Assembly (NCBI RefSeq): GCF_000455225.1
Contig: NZ_HF954537.1
Coordinates: forward strand, 733,844 to 797,843
Direction of reading: 5' to 3'
From: Megasphaera massiliensis
GTDB taxonomy: Bacteria > Bacillota > Negativicutes > Veillonellales > Megasphaeraceae
DNA: 64,000 bases
The translations under genes were made by a program, and so were the position numbers. Below are positions 7,641 to 16,264 of this stretch, in pieces. Position 1 is the stretch's first letter. The number at the start of each line of letters is the position of its first letter. The notes beneath the pieces are model-generated. The model did no database searches. It saw only the letters and a list, made by a program, of their open reading frames with translations, and was not told the origin of the DNA.

Positions 7641-8681
7641 ATGGCAACAGTGACCATCAAAGACATTGCAGAACAACTGGGAGTTTCTCCGGCCACGGTC
7701 TCTCTTGCTTTAAACGGACGCCCCGGCGTCAACGAAGAAACGCGTCTTGCCGTATTGAACCTGGCCAACCGCCTCGGGTACCGCGGCACGACGAGCAAAA
7801 AGGCCGCTGCCCCTCAAGGCGTCATCAATTTTTTAATCTACCGTAAATCAGGCAGCATCATCACCAGTACCCAATTCTTCACCCGCCTCGTCGTCGCCGT
7901 CGAAAAAGCGGCCCGGGCCCATCACTACACCTTGACCATCACCTACTGCGACGGTCAGGATCAACTGGCGTCGTGCATTGCCGAAGCGGCAGCCGCTCAG
8001 TCGTCGGGTATCGTCATGCTGGGTACTGAAATGGAACATGACGACTTGCCTATCGTCAAGGACGCCCCCCTTCCCATCGTCGTCCTCGACAATGAACTGA
8101 CGGCTTCCCCTCTCGATATGGTCTCCATCCATAATTTAGACGGCGTATGGCAGGCCGTTCACTACCTTCATGACCAAGGACTGAAGGATATCGGCTACCT
8201 GCGCAGCTCGGTTCCGATCACGAATTTTGAAATGCGCTACCTGGGCTATACCTACGCGATGAATCAGTTCCATCAAAAACTGGACGCCACTAAGGTCTAT
8301 GAACTGTCGCCATCCCTCGAAGCAGCTCAACAAGATATGAATGCTGTTTTAGAACGAGGCGGCGCCCTTCCCGAAGCCTTTATCGCCGACAATGACCTCA
8401 TCGCCTTGGGAGCGATGCGTGCCCTGCAGCAACGAGGTCTGCGCATTCCGGAAGACATTTCCATCATCGGCTTCGACAACATTCCCTTGGCCGAATATGC
8501 GCAGCCGCCTCTGAGTTCCATCGAAGTCCCCTGTGAAAACTTAGGAAAATCCGCCGTGGAAACCCTCCGCTGGCGAATCCGCAACCCGAAGGCGACGCCG
8601 CGCAACGTAGCCACGGGGACCGAGCTGATTGTCCGAGAAAGCGTTCCTCAAAAAACGTCGTCAGAAACAGCACATGAATAA
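7641..8681 (+). CDS. LacI-family transcriptional regulator
   Basis: DNA-binding repressor or activator of 346 residues. The N-terminal helix-turn-helix TIKDIAEQLGVSPATVSLALN is textbook LacI, followed by the hinge and a periplasmic-binding-protein-like ligand domain (VINFLIYRKSG, GIVMLGTE, DNDLIALGAMRALQQRG, IIGFDNIPLAEYAQPPLSSI). The ATG at 7641 has GCAGGAGGT upstream. Its position beside the sugar operon suggests it senses the imported sugar or a phosphorylated intermediate and controls the divergent promoters near 5.2-5.4 kb. It may also control itself through the TTTAATTGAA element. Confidence 0.93.
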   Translation: MATVTIKDIAEQLGVSPATVSLALNGRPGVNEETRLAVLNLANRLGYRGTTSKKAAAPQGVINFLIYRKSGSIITSTQFFTRLVVAVEKAARAHHYTLTITYCDGQDQLASCIAEAAAAQSSGIVMLGTEMEHDDLPIVKDAPLPIVVLDNELTASPLDMVSIHNLDGVWQAVHYLHDQGLKDIGYLRSSVPITNFEMRYLGYTYAMNQFHQKLDATKVYELSPSLEAAQQDMNAVLERGGALPEAFIADNDLIALGAMRALQQRGLRIPEDISIIGFDNIPLAEYAQPPLSSIEVPCENLGKSAVETLRWRIRNPKATPRNVATGTELIVRESVPQKTSSETAHE

Positions 8682-8700
8682 CCAAAATCCTCCATATAAG

Positions 8701-8743
8701 AAAGAGTCTCGTCCCATCCTCATGGTGCCGAGCCTCTTTTTTT
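8701..8743 (+). terminator. Intrinsic terminator after the LacI gene
   Basis: AAAGAGTCTCG (8701-8711) pairs with CGAGCCTCTTT (8729-8739) with one mismatch, followed by a T-run to 8743. It separates the LacI gene from the convergent membrane-protein gene. Confidence 0.7.
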
Positions 8744-8786
8744 ACGTTGTGGAAATGGCTTCGCCTTGCGTAACTCCCGTCATGCC

Positions 8787-9506
8787 TTACGAAGCTTCTT
8801 TGGCCAAGGCCACGGGACTTTCGTTTTGATCTTCTAACGACAGACGGGCCAACCGTTCAATAAAGAACAGGCGGCGGTTGAAGAAATTAACGAGTCTCCC
8901 AACGGTCATGGCCGATACGATGGTCCCAACTCCGATAGCCGCAAAGGTCTGAGCACCGCCATAGAAAAGGGATAGGCCTAAGGCCATGGCGACCAGTGTC
9001 GAATCGAAGGCCACTTTGGCCGTACCCATGCGGATATTCGCAGTTTGAGCAATGGCTTTTACGATGCCGTCACCGGGAACCATGAGAACCTGCGAGGCCA
9101 CTTCCAGGCAGATGCCGAAGGCCAGGACGGCACAACCGATGAGCAGGATCACTCCTGCCAGAGGCCAGGAATGGCCCTGAAGCACCGACAAAAAAGGCAT
9201 ATACAGGTCGAGGGCAACGCTGAAAATAACGCTGATACCCAACTGAAGGGCTTCTATAGGATGGAATTGCCGCCGCAACAAAGCGATTTGAGCAGCAATA
9301 AACAAGATATTCGCAAAAAAAGTTATCTGACCAAAGGTCCAATTCGAATACAGGCTGATGACGATAGGGACACTTGATATGGGCGATGACCCGAATCCGG
9401 CAACGATAATGAGGTCGATGCCCAAGGCGTTGATTAAAATACTTAAGATAAATACGGGAATCCGAATTCCTTTATAGTGCATGTGACGCAAAATTAATCT
9501 CCCCAT
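8787..9506 (-). CDS. YczE/YitT-like integral membrane protein
   Basis: A 239-residue protein with about six hydrophobic segments. Motif-like stretches NALGIDLIIVAGFGSSPISS near residue 27 and MVPGDGIVKAIAQ near residue 150 are typical of the YczE group of membrane proteins, whose biochemical role is not established. The start at 9506 overlaps the end of the MarR gene by 13 bases, so the two are translationally linked. A TTG five codons in, or the ATG at 9482, are alternative starts because the upstream site for 9506 is weak. Probably controlled by the adjacent MarR protein. Confidence 0.72.
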   Translation of the reverse strand: MGRLILRHMHYKGIRIPVFILSILINALGIDLIIVAGFGSSPISSVPIVISLYSNWTFGQITFFANILFIAAQIALLRRQFHPIEALQLGISVIFSVALDLYMPFLSVLQGHSWPLAGVILLIGCAVLAFGICLEVASQVLMVPGDGIVKAIAQTANIRMGTAKVAFDSTLVAMALGLSLFYGGAQTFAAIGVGTIVSAMTVGRLVNFFNRRLFFIERLARLSLEDQNESPVALAKEAS

Positions 9507-9922
9507 TTCTTTTGATTTTTAATGATTTTACGAAAGGTTTCCATGAATCGCTGCCGTTCTTCCGGCTCAATGCCCTGCCACATGAAGTCGTCGAGACCAT
9601 AGATGATTTCGCGGATACGCTTAGCTTTTTCCCGGCCCTTTTCGGTCATGAAAATAGAGACGCCGCGCTGATCATCGGGACGGGGTTCTTTTCGGATGAG
9701 TTCCAGTTTTTCCATCCGCTTCAAAAGGCTCGTCACCGTCGACTTATCGATGATGCATTCTTGTCCGATTTCTTTCTGACTGGCCCCATCATGGAACCAT
9801 AAGTATTCTAAAATCTTAGGCTGACCGGGCATGAGGCCTTCTTGTTTGATATAGTGACTGATTTCCCGATTCGAGCGATGAAATCCGATTAATAATAAAA
9901 TATGCAGGGCTTCTTGATCCAT
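9494..9922 (-). CDS. MarR-family transcriptional regulator
   Basis: Winged-helix regulator of 142 residues. The recognition-helix region GASQKEIGQECIIDKSTVTS and the wing LIRKEPRPDDQRGVSIFMTE are characteristic of MarR proteins; the N- and C-terminal helices would form the dimer. The ATG at 9922 has GGAGAG seven bases upstream. It is the first gene of a two-gene unit with the YczE-like protein. A TTGACT-16-TATAAT promoter and two identical 11-base direct repeats just downstream of it suggest autorepression. The ligand is unknown. Confidence 0.92.
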   Translation of the reverse strand: MDQEALHILLLIGFHRSNREISHYIKQEGLMPGQPKILEYLWFHDGASQKEIGQECIIDKSTVTSLLKRMEKLELIRKEPRPDDQRGVSIFMTEKGREKAKRIREIIYGLDDFMWQGIEPEERQRFMETFRKIIKNQKKWGD

Positions 9923-9946
9923 GTCAGGCTCTCCTTCATTTGTTTT

Positions 9947-10012
9947 AATTCAAACTAAATAGTTGCAATTCAAACTACTTTATTATTATAATCCAGGGAT
10001 CCAAAAAGTCAA
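9947..10012 (-). promoter_or_regulatory. MarR gene promoter with two operator-like direct repeats
   Basis: On the minus strand TTGACT (10007-10012) and TATAAT (9985-9990) are 16 bases apart. AATTCAAACTA occurs at 9967-9977 and again at 9947-9957, exactly 20 bp apart (two helical turns), covering the expected transcription start and early transcribed region. Confidence 0.65.
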
Positions 10013-10043
10013 TAGGCTTAAGGCATCCATAATCAAAAATCGG

Positions 10044-10084
10044 CAAAAAAATCAGCACGACGGCCAAAATCAGAACCATCGTGC
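10044..10084 (-). terminator. Intrinsic terminator after the DUF421 gene
   Basis: GCACGACGG (10055-10063) pairs with CCATCGTGC (10076-10084), with one G-U; minus-strand transcripts then run into TGATTTTTTT. Confidence 0.7.
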
Positions 10085-10090
10085 TTTCTC

Positions 10091-10735
10091 TTAATCATGG
10101 GAATTGGGCGGATAGGGGTAGAGGATGACCTCTCCGTCGAGGTATTCGGCTAAAAAGATATCCCGCGGTTCATAGCCATGGCGGGTCAATTCCTGCGTGA
10201 GCCATTCCGAATCCTTGTCGATCAGCACCAAGACATCGGTATTGATCTGACCGTCGGCAATGATGGGAAAACGGATGTTGTCTTCCCCCATTTGAACGAC
10301 CGTCAACTGACCATTCTGTTCGAGGACGGCCCGCTTGACATCCTGAATACGCTGGACCCCCATGGCTCGCAGCTTCATCTGTAACTCAAAAGCCTGGATG
10401 CCCGAGCGCAGACAAGTTTCCGTCTGCAGTTCGCCCTGTTCGATGAGGATGACCGGCTTGCCGTCGACGAGGATGCGAATAAGGCGGCTGACAGATTTTA
10501 AGTATTTCAAAATCATGACCAAAATCGTCCAGACGACCATGATCATGAGAAACTGAAAAATACTGATCGTATCGTTATAAATGACGCCGCCGATAATGCC
10601 GCCGAGAACGTAATTCTGTATCTGATCCAAGGCCGACGTCGGCGCCAGATTGCGCTTGCCCAAGAGGTTAATCTGTAAAATAAGGGCCAACAGTCCCAAG
10701 CCCAGTTTAGCAAAAATCATAGAATACGGAAACAT
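10091..10735 (-). CDS. DUF421 (YetF-type) membrane protein
   Basis: A 214-residue protein with three hydrophobic N-terminal segments (about 5-95), then a cytoplasmic domain beginning KSVSRLIRILVDGKPVILIEQGEL, the hallmark of DUF421/YetF proteins. The C-terminal half has the second small domain with YEPRDIFLAEYLDGEVILYP. Function is not established; members are linked to envelope stress and sporulation in other Firmicutes. AGGAGGGG precedes the ATG. It lies eight bases after the DUF3290 gene, a known pairing, and the two probably form one complex or pathway. Confidence 0.85.
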   Translation of the reverse strand: MFPYSMIFAKLGLGLLALILQINLLGKRNLAPTSALDQIQNYVLGGIIGGVIYNDTISIFQFLMIMVVWTILVMILKYLKSVSRLIRILVDGKPVILIEQGELQTETCLRSGIQAFELQMKLRAMGVQRIQDVKRAVLEQNGQLTVVQMGEDNIRFPIIADGQINTDVLVLIDKDSEWLTQELTRHGYEPRDIFLAEYLDGEVILYPYPPNSHD

Positions 10736-10743
10736 GGCCCCTC

Positions 10744-11196
10744 CTAGTGCGGAACGTCGACGAGTTTGACGTCTTTTTGAATTAAATAGACTCGGTTAAT
10801 GCGGTAGGCTGTATAACTGCTGTTAAAATCGATGCGATAGTAATCGTCACGGATCTTAATCAGCATCCCGTCCTGCAGGCGCAATGAATTAACGGCAATA
10901 TCCGACTCCGATAAGGTCATATTGTCGCTGAAGGTATCGAGAAACTGCATCATCCGCGACGTGTTTTCCCTCGTTTCCCGCTGGCGGCTGTAACTGTCCC
11001 AATTGGAACCGATTAAAAATAAGCCGATCAAGAGCAGGATGATGCTCAAATCACGGTACTTCGACTGCAGGCGGTTGCGCATGTATTTGGCAGTGATAAT
11101 GACCAAGGCTACTAAAATAAAGAAAATCAGTCCGTATTGAAATAAGTAACTGACCTGAGCCTGGCTTTGCAGGTAAGCATACGTATAAAACTGCAA
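10744..11196 (-). CDS. DUF3290 family protein
   Basis: A 150-residue protein with two hydrophobic segments (about 17-37 and 48-65) and an extracytoplasmic or cytosolic C-terminal part rich in charged residues. The composition and adjacency to DUF421 fit the DUF3290 family. The start appears to be a TTG at 11196, since GGGGGATC sits at ideal spacing and no ATG is available. Function unknown. Confidence 0.75.
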   Translation of the reverse strand: MQFYTYAYLQSQAQVSYLFQYGLIFFILVALVIITAKYMRNRLQSKYRDLSIILLLIGLFLIGSNWDSYSRQRETRENTSRMMQFLDTFSDNMTLSESDIAVNSLRLQDGMLIKIRDDYYRIDFNSSYTAYRINRVYLIQKDVKLVDVPH

Positions 11197-11289
11197 GAAG
11201 GATCCCCCTTTCCCTTTGTTTTTCTATTGTAGCAAATCTTTTGCAAAAAAATCAACTGAAAAGGCCGTTACCGACAACTGTCGGCTGAT

Positions 11290-11326
11290 AAAAAACAGCC
11301 TGCCGTCTCAGACAGCAGGCTGTTTC
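11290..11326 (-). terminator. Intrinsic terminator after mscL
   Basis: AACAGCCTGC and GCAGGCTGTT arms enclose an 11-base loop; in the minus-strand transcript the right arm runs directly into six U residues. Confidence 0.85.
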
Positions 11327-11356
11327 CAGCATAGCATAAAACAGATATACCGTAAA

Positions 11357-11809
11357 TCAGTTGTTGGCAGCCGGCAATTCGCTGGTGCAGTGCGGGCAGC
11401 GCGTCGCATCGTCCGCGATTGGCTGGCGGCAGAAGGGGCACAGGCGCGGATCTGCAACCGGTGCCGGTTTGGGCATCAAACGGTTAAGCTGCTTGATGAC
11501 GATAAAAATAGCGAAGGCAATAATTAAAAATTCAAGAATCGTATTGAGGAAAGAGCCGTAAGCAATAACCGGGATACCGGCTGCTTTGGCATCAGCCAAA
11601 GTTTCTACCTTTTCGCCGTTCATGCTCAAAGGAATGAAGAAGTCAGAAAAATCGATTCCGCCGAGGAGTACACCAATTGGCGGCATGATGATGTTGTTGA
11701 CAAGAGACGTAACGATCTTGCCAAAAGCACCGCCGACAACGACACCGACTGCCATATCAAGGACATTCCCCCGCATGGCGAATTCTTTAAATTCTTTAAT
11801 AAAACCCAT
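11357..11809 (-). CDS. mscL: Large-conductance mechanosensitive channel with C-terminal zinc ribbon
   Basis: Homopentameric inner-membrane channel that opens under membrane tension and releases solutes during osmotic downshock. The 150-residue protein has the MscL N-terminal helix and first transmembrane segment ([20 protein letters not shown]), the [19 protein letters not shown] loop and a second membrane helix near 75-98. The C-terminus carries CPFC...CPHC, four cysteines in zinc-ribbon spacing, where E. coli MscL has a coiled-coil bundle. The ATG at 11809 is preferred over an upstream GTG because AGGAG is eight bases before it. Monocistronic, with its own promoter and terminator. Confidence 0.95.
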   Translation of the reverse strand: MGFIKEFKEFAMRGNVLDMAVGVVVGGAFGKIVTSLVNNIIMPPIGVLLGGIDFSDFFIPLSMNGEKVETLADAKAAGIPVIAYGSFLNTILEFLIIAFAIFIVIKQLNRLMPKPAPVADPRLCPFCRQPIADDATRCPHCTSELPAANN

Positions 11810-11856
11810 GCTATCCACTCCTATTCAAAATATAATGATGAGATATTGGTACATCT

Positions 11857-11885
11857 ATTCTATCACTACTTCTCAAAAAGTGCAA
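11857..11885 (-). promoter_or_regulatory. Promoter of mscL
   Basis: Minus-strand TTGCAC (11880-11885) and TAGAAT (11857-11862) are separated by 17 bases, about 50 bp upstream of the mscL start. Confidence 0.65.
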
Positions 11886-11948
11886 AAGGTTTTGGAGAAA
11901 TTTAGTACAAATTATTTCTTATGCTGTAATAAAATTAGAAAATGACTG

Positions 11949-13334
11949 TCAACGGATACCGGCCAGTTTTGCCGGGTCCATAGCTTTGTCGAAGTCTTCG
12001 GCCGTAACCCATCCCAGTTTCAGGGCTGATTCTTTTAGGGTCAAGCCTTCTTTCGCCGCCGTTTTGGCAATGGTGCAGGCCTTATCGTAGCCGACTAAGG
12101 GTACAAGGCCAGTGACCAGGATCAGAGAATTGTAAAGGTTAGTCTCGATTCGTTCTTCATTCGGTTCAATGCCAACGATGCAGTGTTTACGCAGGGATTC
12201 CATACTGTCCGACAACAAGCGGATCGACTGGATCAGGTTGTAGGCAATGACCGGCATAAAGACGTTCAATTCAAAATTGCCCTGGCTGGCGGCGATACCC
12301 ATGGTCGCATCGTTGCCCATGACCTGGACGGCAACCATGGTCACGGCTTCGCACTGCGTCGGGTTGACCTTGCTGGGCATGATGGAGCTGCCCGGTTCGT
12401 TTTCGGGAATGCGGATTTCGCCGATCCCGCAGCGCGGTCCCGATGACAGCCAGCGAATGTCATTGGCGATTTTCATGAGGTCGCAGGCAAGGCCCTTCAG
12501 CATGCCGTGAACGACGACTAATTCATCTTTACTGGTCAAGGATTGGAATTTATTCGGCGCCGTATGAAAGGTCGTCCCCGTCAATTCGCTGACGATTTCC
12601 GCAAAGCGGCGGTCATAGCCTTTCGGACAGTTAATGCCCGTACCGACAGCCGTGCCGCCCATAGCCAAATCGCGGAGAAAATCGACGCCGCAGCGAAGCA
12701 TTTCCTTATTGCGTTCAATCATGCGGGCCCAGCCGCTGAATTCTTGTCCCAGGGTCAAGGGAGTCGCATCCTGCAGGTGTGTGCGGCCGATTTTTACGAT
12801 ATCCTTAAAGGTTTCTTCTTTATCATGCAAGGCCTGATAGAGGGCATCCATGGCCGGAAACAGCTGCTGTTCAAGGAGCAGGACGCCGACCATGTGAAGG
12901 CCTGTCGGGAAGGTATCATTCGAGCTCTGTGAATGATTGACGTCGTCGTTTGGGTGGACGCCCTGTTCCTTGCCCGCCTCTTTAAGGATAGCCGCTGCCC
13001 GATGGGCTACGACTTCATTGACGTTCATGTTGAACTGGGTCCCGCTTCCGGTCATCCAAACGGCCAGGGGGAAATTACCGTCGAGTTTCCCTGCTAAGAT
13101 TTCATCGCAGGCCATTGCAATGGCATCAGCCTTATCGGCATCGACGACGCCCAGTTCCTTATTGGTCAGGGCGGCTGCTTTTTTCAAATAGGCAAAGACC
13201 GTGACCATTTCGGCAGGAATCTTTTCCGTTCCGATTTTAAAGTTTTCAAAGCTCCGCTGGGTCTGAGCGCCCCAGAGTTTGTCTGCCGGGACCTTAATCT
13301 CTCCCATCGAGTCTCTTTCAATACGATATTCCAT
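11949..13334 (-). CDS. fumC: Class II fumarate hydratase
   Basis: Interconverts fumarate and L-malate without an iron-sulfur cluster. The 461-residue product shows all class II signatures: GSGTQFNMNVNEV near residue 98, HPNDDVNHSQSSND, the TPLTLGQEFSGWA segment and the superfamily signature GSSIMPSKVNP near residue 316. It lies ten bases after the CoA-transferase gene and is likely cotranscribed. In a Megasphaera-like anaerobe it could serve the oxaloacetate-malate-fumarate-succinate branch. Aspartase-like activity is unlikely given the full fumarase pattern, but paralogues in this superfamily are similar. Confidence 0.93.
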   Translation of the reverse strand: MEYRIERDSMGEIKVPADKLWGAQTQRSFENFKIGTEKIPAEMVTVFAYLKKAAALTNKELGVVDADKADAIAMACDEILAGKLDGNFPLAVWMTGSGTQFNMNVNEVVAHRAAAILKEAGKEQGVHPNDDVNHSQSSNDTFPTGLHMVGVLLLEQQLFPAMDALYQALHDKEETFKDIVKIGRTHLQDATPLTLGQEFSGWARMIERNKEMLRCGVDFLRDLAMGGTAVGTGINCPKGYDRRFAEIVSELTGTTFHTAPNKFQSLTSKDELVVVHGMLKGLACDLMKIANDIRWLSSGPRCGIGEIRIPENEPGSSIMPSKVNPTQCEAVTMVAVQVMGNDATMGIAASQGNFELNVFMPVIAYNLIQSIRLLSDSMESLRKHCIVGIEPNEERIETNLYNSLILVTGLVPLVGYDKACTIAKTAAKEGLTLKESALKLGWVTAEDFDKAMDPAKLAGIR

Positions 13335-13345
13335 AGTATCCTCCT

Positions 13346-14899
13346 TTAAATTCCCATGGCAGACGGATAAAAAATACGAGCATCCATCGTTTTTAAGTCC
13401 GCTGCCATGAGTGGTCTGAATTCCATTTGGGCTATGATATCCCGTTCGATATCGATGCCGGGCGCTACTTCGGTCAGCATCAGGCCATCGGCGGTCAGGC
13501 GGAACACGGCCCGTTCGGTCACGACCAGGACGTCCTGATTCCGCGCGGCAGCATAGGTCCCGGAAAAGGTAATCTGTTCGACGCTCTTCTTGAATTTTTT
13601 ATATTTTCCTTCATGGTCGATGATTAATTTTCCGTCTTCACAGTGTTCCCGCAAGTGACCGGCCGTAAAGGTCCCCATGAGAATCAACTTTTTCGTGTGC
13701 TGCGCAAGGTCGATGAAGCCACCGGGACCGGTAATGCGGCCGTTGAATTTCGATACATTGACATTTCCCGCCGCATCGACTTCAGCCAATCCCAAGGCAC
13801 AAATATCGAGGACGCCGCCATGACAGATATTGATCATGTCGGCTTGTTTTAATTCGGCTTCGGCATTGATGGCAGCCCCCATATCGAGGCCCGATAAGGG
13901 AATACCGCCGATGATGCCCGAATCGGACGCCAGCGTCAGACCGGGGCCGAAGCCTTCTTCGGCGGCGACGGCACCGATGATTTCGGGAATGCCGATACCA
14001 AGATTCATGACGTCGCCCTTTTTCAGTTCCATCGCCGCCCGGCGGGCACAGATTTTTCGGTTATCCAAGGGATGAGGCGGCAAAGATTGGATAACCACCC
14101 GTTTTTCACCGCTCAGTTCGGGCCGATAGCCCCTGGCGGCAAAGCTTTGGACGTGATATTTCGGACGGGGCACGACGATGTAGTCGACGAGAAAATGAGG
14201 AATCTTCACTAATCGCGAGTCAAGGCGTCCCCGAGGTACGACATCTTCTACCTGTACGACGACGATCCCCTTTGACTGGCGCGTCGCTGCGGCGACTTCA
14301 AACTGCTCGCCGATCATGGCTTCCCGCTCAAGGGAAATATTACCGTCTTCATCGGCTAAAGAGCCGCGAATGAAGCAAATATCGAGGGGAAAGGCAGGAT
14401 AATAGAGGTACTCTTCTCCCTCGATATGAGCCAGGCGAACGATATCCTTTCCTTCGGCCATCGTCTTGTCATTGGCCTTGCTGCCATCGAGGCGCGGGTC
14501 GGCCAAGGTATGGAGTCCGATATCGGTCCAAACACCTTTTCGTCCGGCAGCCAAGGCTCTATACAAGTCCAACAGGGTTCCCGCCGGTACGGTATAAGCC
14601 AGGCAGCTATTCTTTGTCACCTTGTCGGCTAATTTCTTTTCCGCACCGAAATGGCTGGTAATGATCGTCCCCAAAAGGCCGTCGGCTGCCAGACGATCAC
14701 CGCCGCGTCCCCAACCGTCGCTCGTCCCGGCAATTTTCACTAACGTCAGACTGCGCGGATGCCCCTCTTCGGCATATCGATCATGCAAAGCTTTGAACAA
14801 CCCGTCCGGTGTACCGAATCCGGCTTGGCCGCTGACAGCCAGGGTCGTGTCATCACGGACCAATCGCGCCGCCTCATAAGGCGTGATAAATTGTACCAT
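13346..14899 (-). CDS. Acyl-CoA:acetate/3-ketoacid CoA-transferase (propionate CoA-transferase type)
   Basis: Single-chain fusion of the alpha and beta halves of a family I CoA-transferase, 517 residues, moving CoA between short-chain acids. The N half has LTLVKIAGTSDG and WTDIGLHTLADPR; the C half has NLGIGIPEIIGAVAAEEG near residues 315-335, where the catalytic glutamate of Pct/YdiF enzymes is expected, then NVSKFNGRITGPGGFIDLAQ and VAPGIDIERDI. The start has AGGAGGGG at good spacing. First gene of a unit with fumC. Lactate/propionate, butyrate or longer acyl donors are all possible; genomes of this group often hold several paralogues, so I do not call it pct. Confidence 0.87.
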   Translation of the reverse strand: MVQFITPYEAARLVRDDTTLAVSGQAGFGTPDGLFKALHDRYAEEGHPRSLTLVKIAGTSDGWGRGGDRLAADGLLGTIITSHFGAEKKLADKVTKNSCLAYTVPAGTLLDLYRALAAGRKGVWTDIGLHTLADPRLDGSKANDKTMAEGKDIVRLAHIEGEEYLYYPAFPLDICFIRGSLADEDGNISLEREAMIGEQFEVAAATRQSKGIVVVQVEDVVPRGRLDSRLVKIPHFLVDYIVVPRPKYHVQSFAARGYRPELSGEKRVVIQSLPPHPLDNRKICARRAAMELKKGDVMNLGIGIPEIIGAVAAEEGFGPGLTLASDSGIIGGIPLSGLDMGAAINAEAELKQADMINICHGGVLDICALGLAEVDAAGNVNVSKFNGRITGPGGFIDLAQHTKKLILMGTFTAGHLREHCEDGKLIIDHEGKYKKFKKSVEQITFSGTYAAARNQDVLVVTERAVFRLTADGLMLTEVAPGIDIERDIIAQMEFRPLMAADLKTMDARIFYPSAMGI

Positions 14900-14945
14900 C
14901 GGTTCCCCTCCTGTCGCTTTGATACAAACCTTTTGACTGTTAGAA

Positions 14946-14976
14946 AGAAAGCCCCTTTACCATAAAGGGGCTTTGT
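14946..14976 (-). terminator. Intrinsic terminator after purD
   Basis: AAAGCCCCTTTA (14949-14960) pairs with AAAGGGGCTTT across a short loop, followed on the minus strand by CTTTCTTTCT. It separates the purine operon from the CoA-transferase gene. Confidence 0.75.
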
Positions 14977-14989
14977 GAATCGTAATCGA

Positions 14990-16264
14990 TTACGACAAAT
15001 GTTTCAATCCTTTAGCACCGATATCGCGGCGAACTTGCTGGCCGTCAAAGTGGATTTTATCCACTTTGTCATAAGCCTTTTCAATGGCACTTTTAAGATC
15101 CGGTGCCACCGCCGTTACACCGAGAACACGGCCGCCATGGGTCACATAGTCCCCATCCTGTTTGGCCGTTCCCGAATGGAAGACCATCGTATCGTCGCTG
15201 TCGATACCGTCGAGGCCGCTGATGACATCGCCCTTATGAGACGAAGCCGGGTACCCGGCAGAGGCCATGATGACGCAGCAGGCCGAAGCATCTTTCCAGT
15301 GAACCATATCAGCCGACAAGGTACCCTTCGTGCAGGCATACATGATCTGCGCCAAATCGCCGTCAAGAAGCGGCAGGACAGCCTGCGTTTCCGGATCGCC
15401 GAAACGGCAGTTGAATTCGACAACTTTCGGACCGTCTGCCGTAATCATGAGGCCGGCGTAGAGGCAGCCCTGATAGGTAATGCCTTCGGCCTTAAGGCCG
15501 TCTACGACGGGCCGTAAGATCGTGTCTTCTACGACTTTTTGAATAGCCGGCGTAAAGACCGGAGCCGGTGCATAAGCCCCCATGCCGCCCGTATTGGGTC
15601 CTTCATCGTTATCGAAGATACGCTTGTGGTCCTGAGCCGAAATCATGGGCACGATCGTCTTTCCGTCGACGAAGGCAAGCAGGCTCGCTTCTTCCCCGAC
15701 CATGCATTCTTCGATGACGATGCGGCCGCCGGAAGCGCCGAAAATGTGGTCTTCCATCATGGCATTGACAGCTGCAATAGCTTCTTCTTCCGTCTGGGCT
15801 ACGACGACGCCCTTGCCGGCAGCCAGACCGTCAGCCTTGACGACGATGGGTGCGCCTTGTTCATGAATATAGGCTTTGGCGGCATCGCCGTCGGTAAAGG
15901 ATTCATAGGCTGCCGTCGGAATCCGGTATTTCTTCATGAGATTCTTGGCAAAGACCTTGGAGCCTTCCATCTGAGCCGCTGCTTTATTGGGGCCGAACAC
16001 AGCTAGTCCTTTAGCCTGAGCCACATCAGCCAAGCCTTCCGTAAGGGGTACTTCCGGACCGACAACGAGCATGTCGATGCCTTCCGAAACGGCATAATCG
16101 GCAATGCCTTCGAGGTCAGCTAAGGAAATATCGACGCATTTGGCGATATCCGCCATAGCGGCGCTGCCGGGAATGGCGTACAAGGCATCGACACTCGGGC
16201 TCTGAGCTAATTTCCAAGCCAGAGTATGTTCGCGGCCGCCGCCGCCGATGACTGCTACCTTCAT
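14990..16264 (-). CDS. purD: Phosphoribosylamine-glycine ligase
   Basis: ATP-grasp enzyme joining phosphoribosylamine and glycine to give GAR, second step of purine synthesis. The 424-residue protein begins VAVIGGGGREHTLAWKL, has GPEVPLTEGLAD near 74, the ATP-grasp lysine region VVKADGLAAGKGVVVA and FNCRFGDPETQAVLPLL near 285. Its ATG overlaps the purH stop (TAATG), so the two are coupled. Last gene of the purE-F-M-N-H'-D operon, followed by a terminator. The stop codon lies inside a 14-bp palindrome. Confidence 0.97.
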   Translation of the reverse strand: MKVAVIGGGGREHTLAWKLAQSPSVDALYAIPGSAAMADIAKCVDISLADLEGIADYAVSEGIDMLVVGPEVPLTEGLADVAQAKGLAVFGPNKAAAQMEGSKVFAKNLMKKYRIPTAAYESFTDGDAAKAYIHEQGAPIVVKADGLAAGKGVVVAQTEEEAIAAVNAMMEDHIFGASGGRIVIEECMVGEEASLLAFVDGKTIVPMISAQDHKRIFDNDEGPNTGGMGAYAPAPVFTPAIQKVVEDTILRPVVDGLKAEGITYQGCLYAGLMITADGPKVVEFNCRFGDPETQAVLPLLDGDLAQIMYACTKGTLSADMVHWKDASACCVIMASAGYPASSHKGDVISGLDGIDSDDTMVFHSGTAKQDGDYVTHGGRVLGVTAVAPDLKSAIEKAYDKVDKIHFDGQQVRRDIGAKGLKHLS

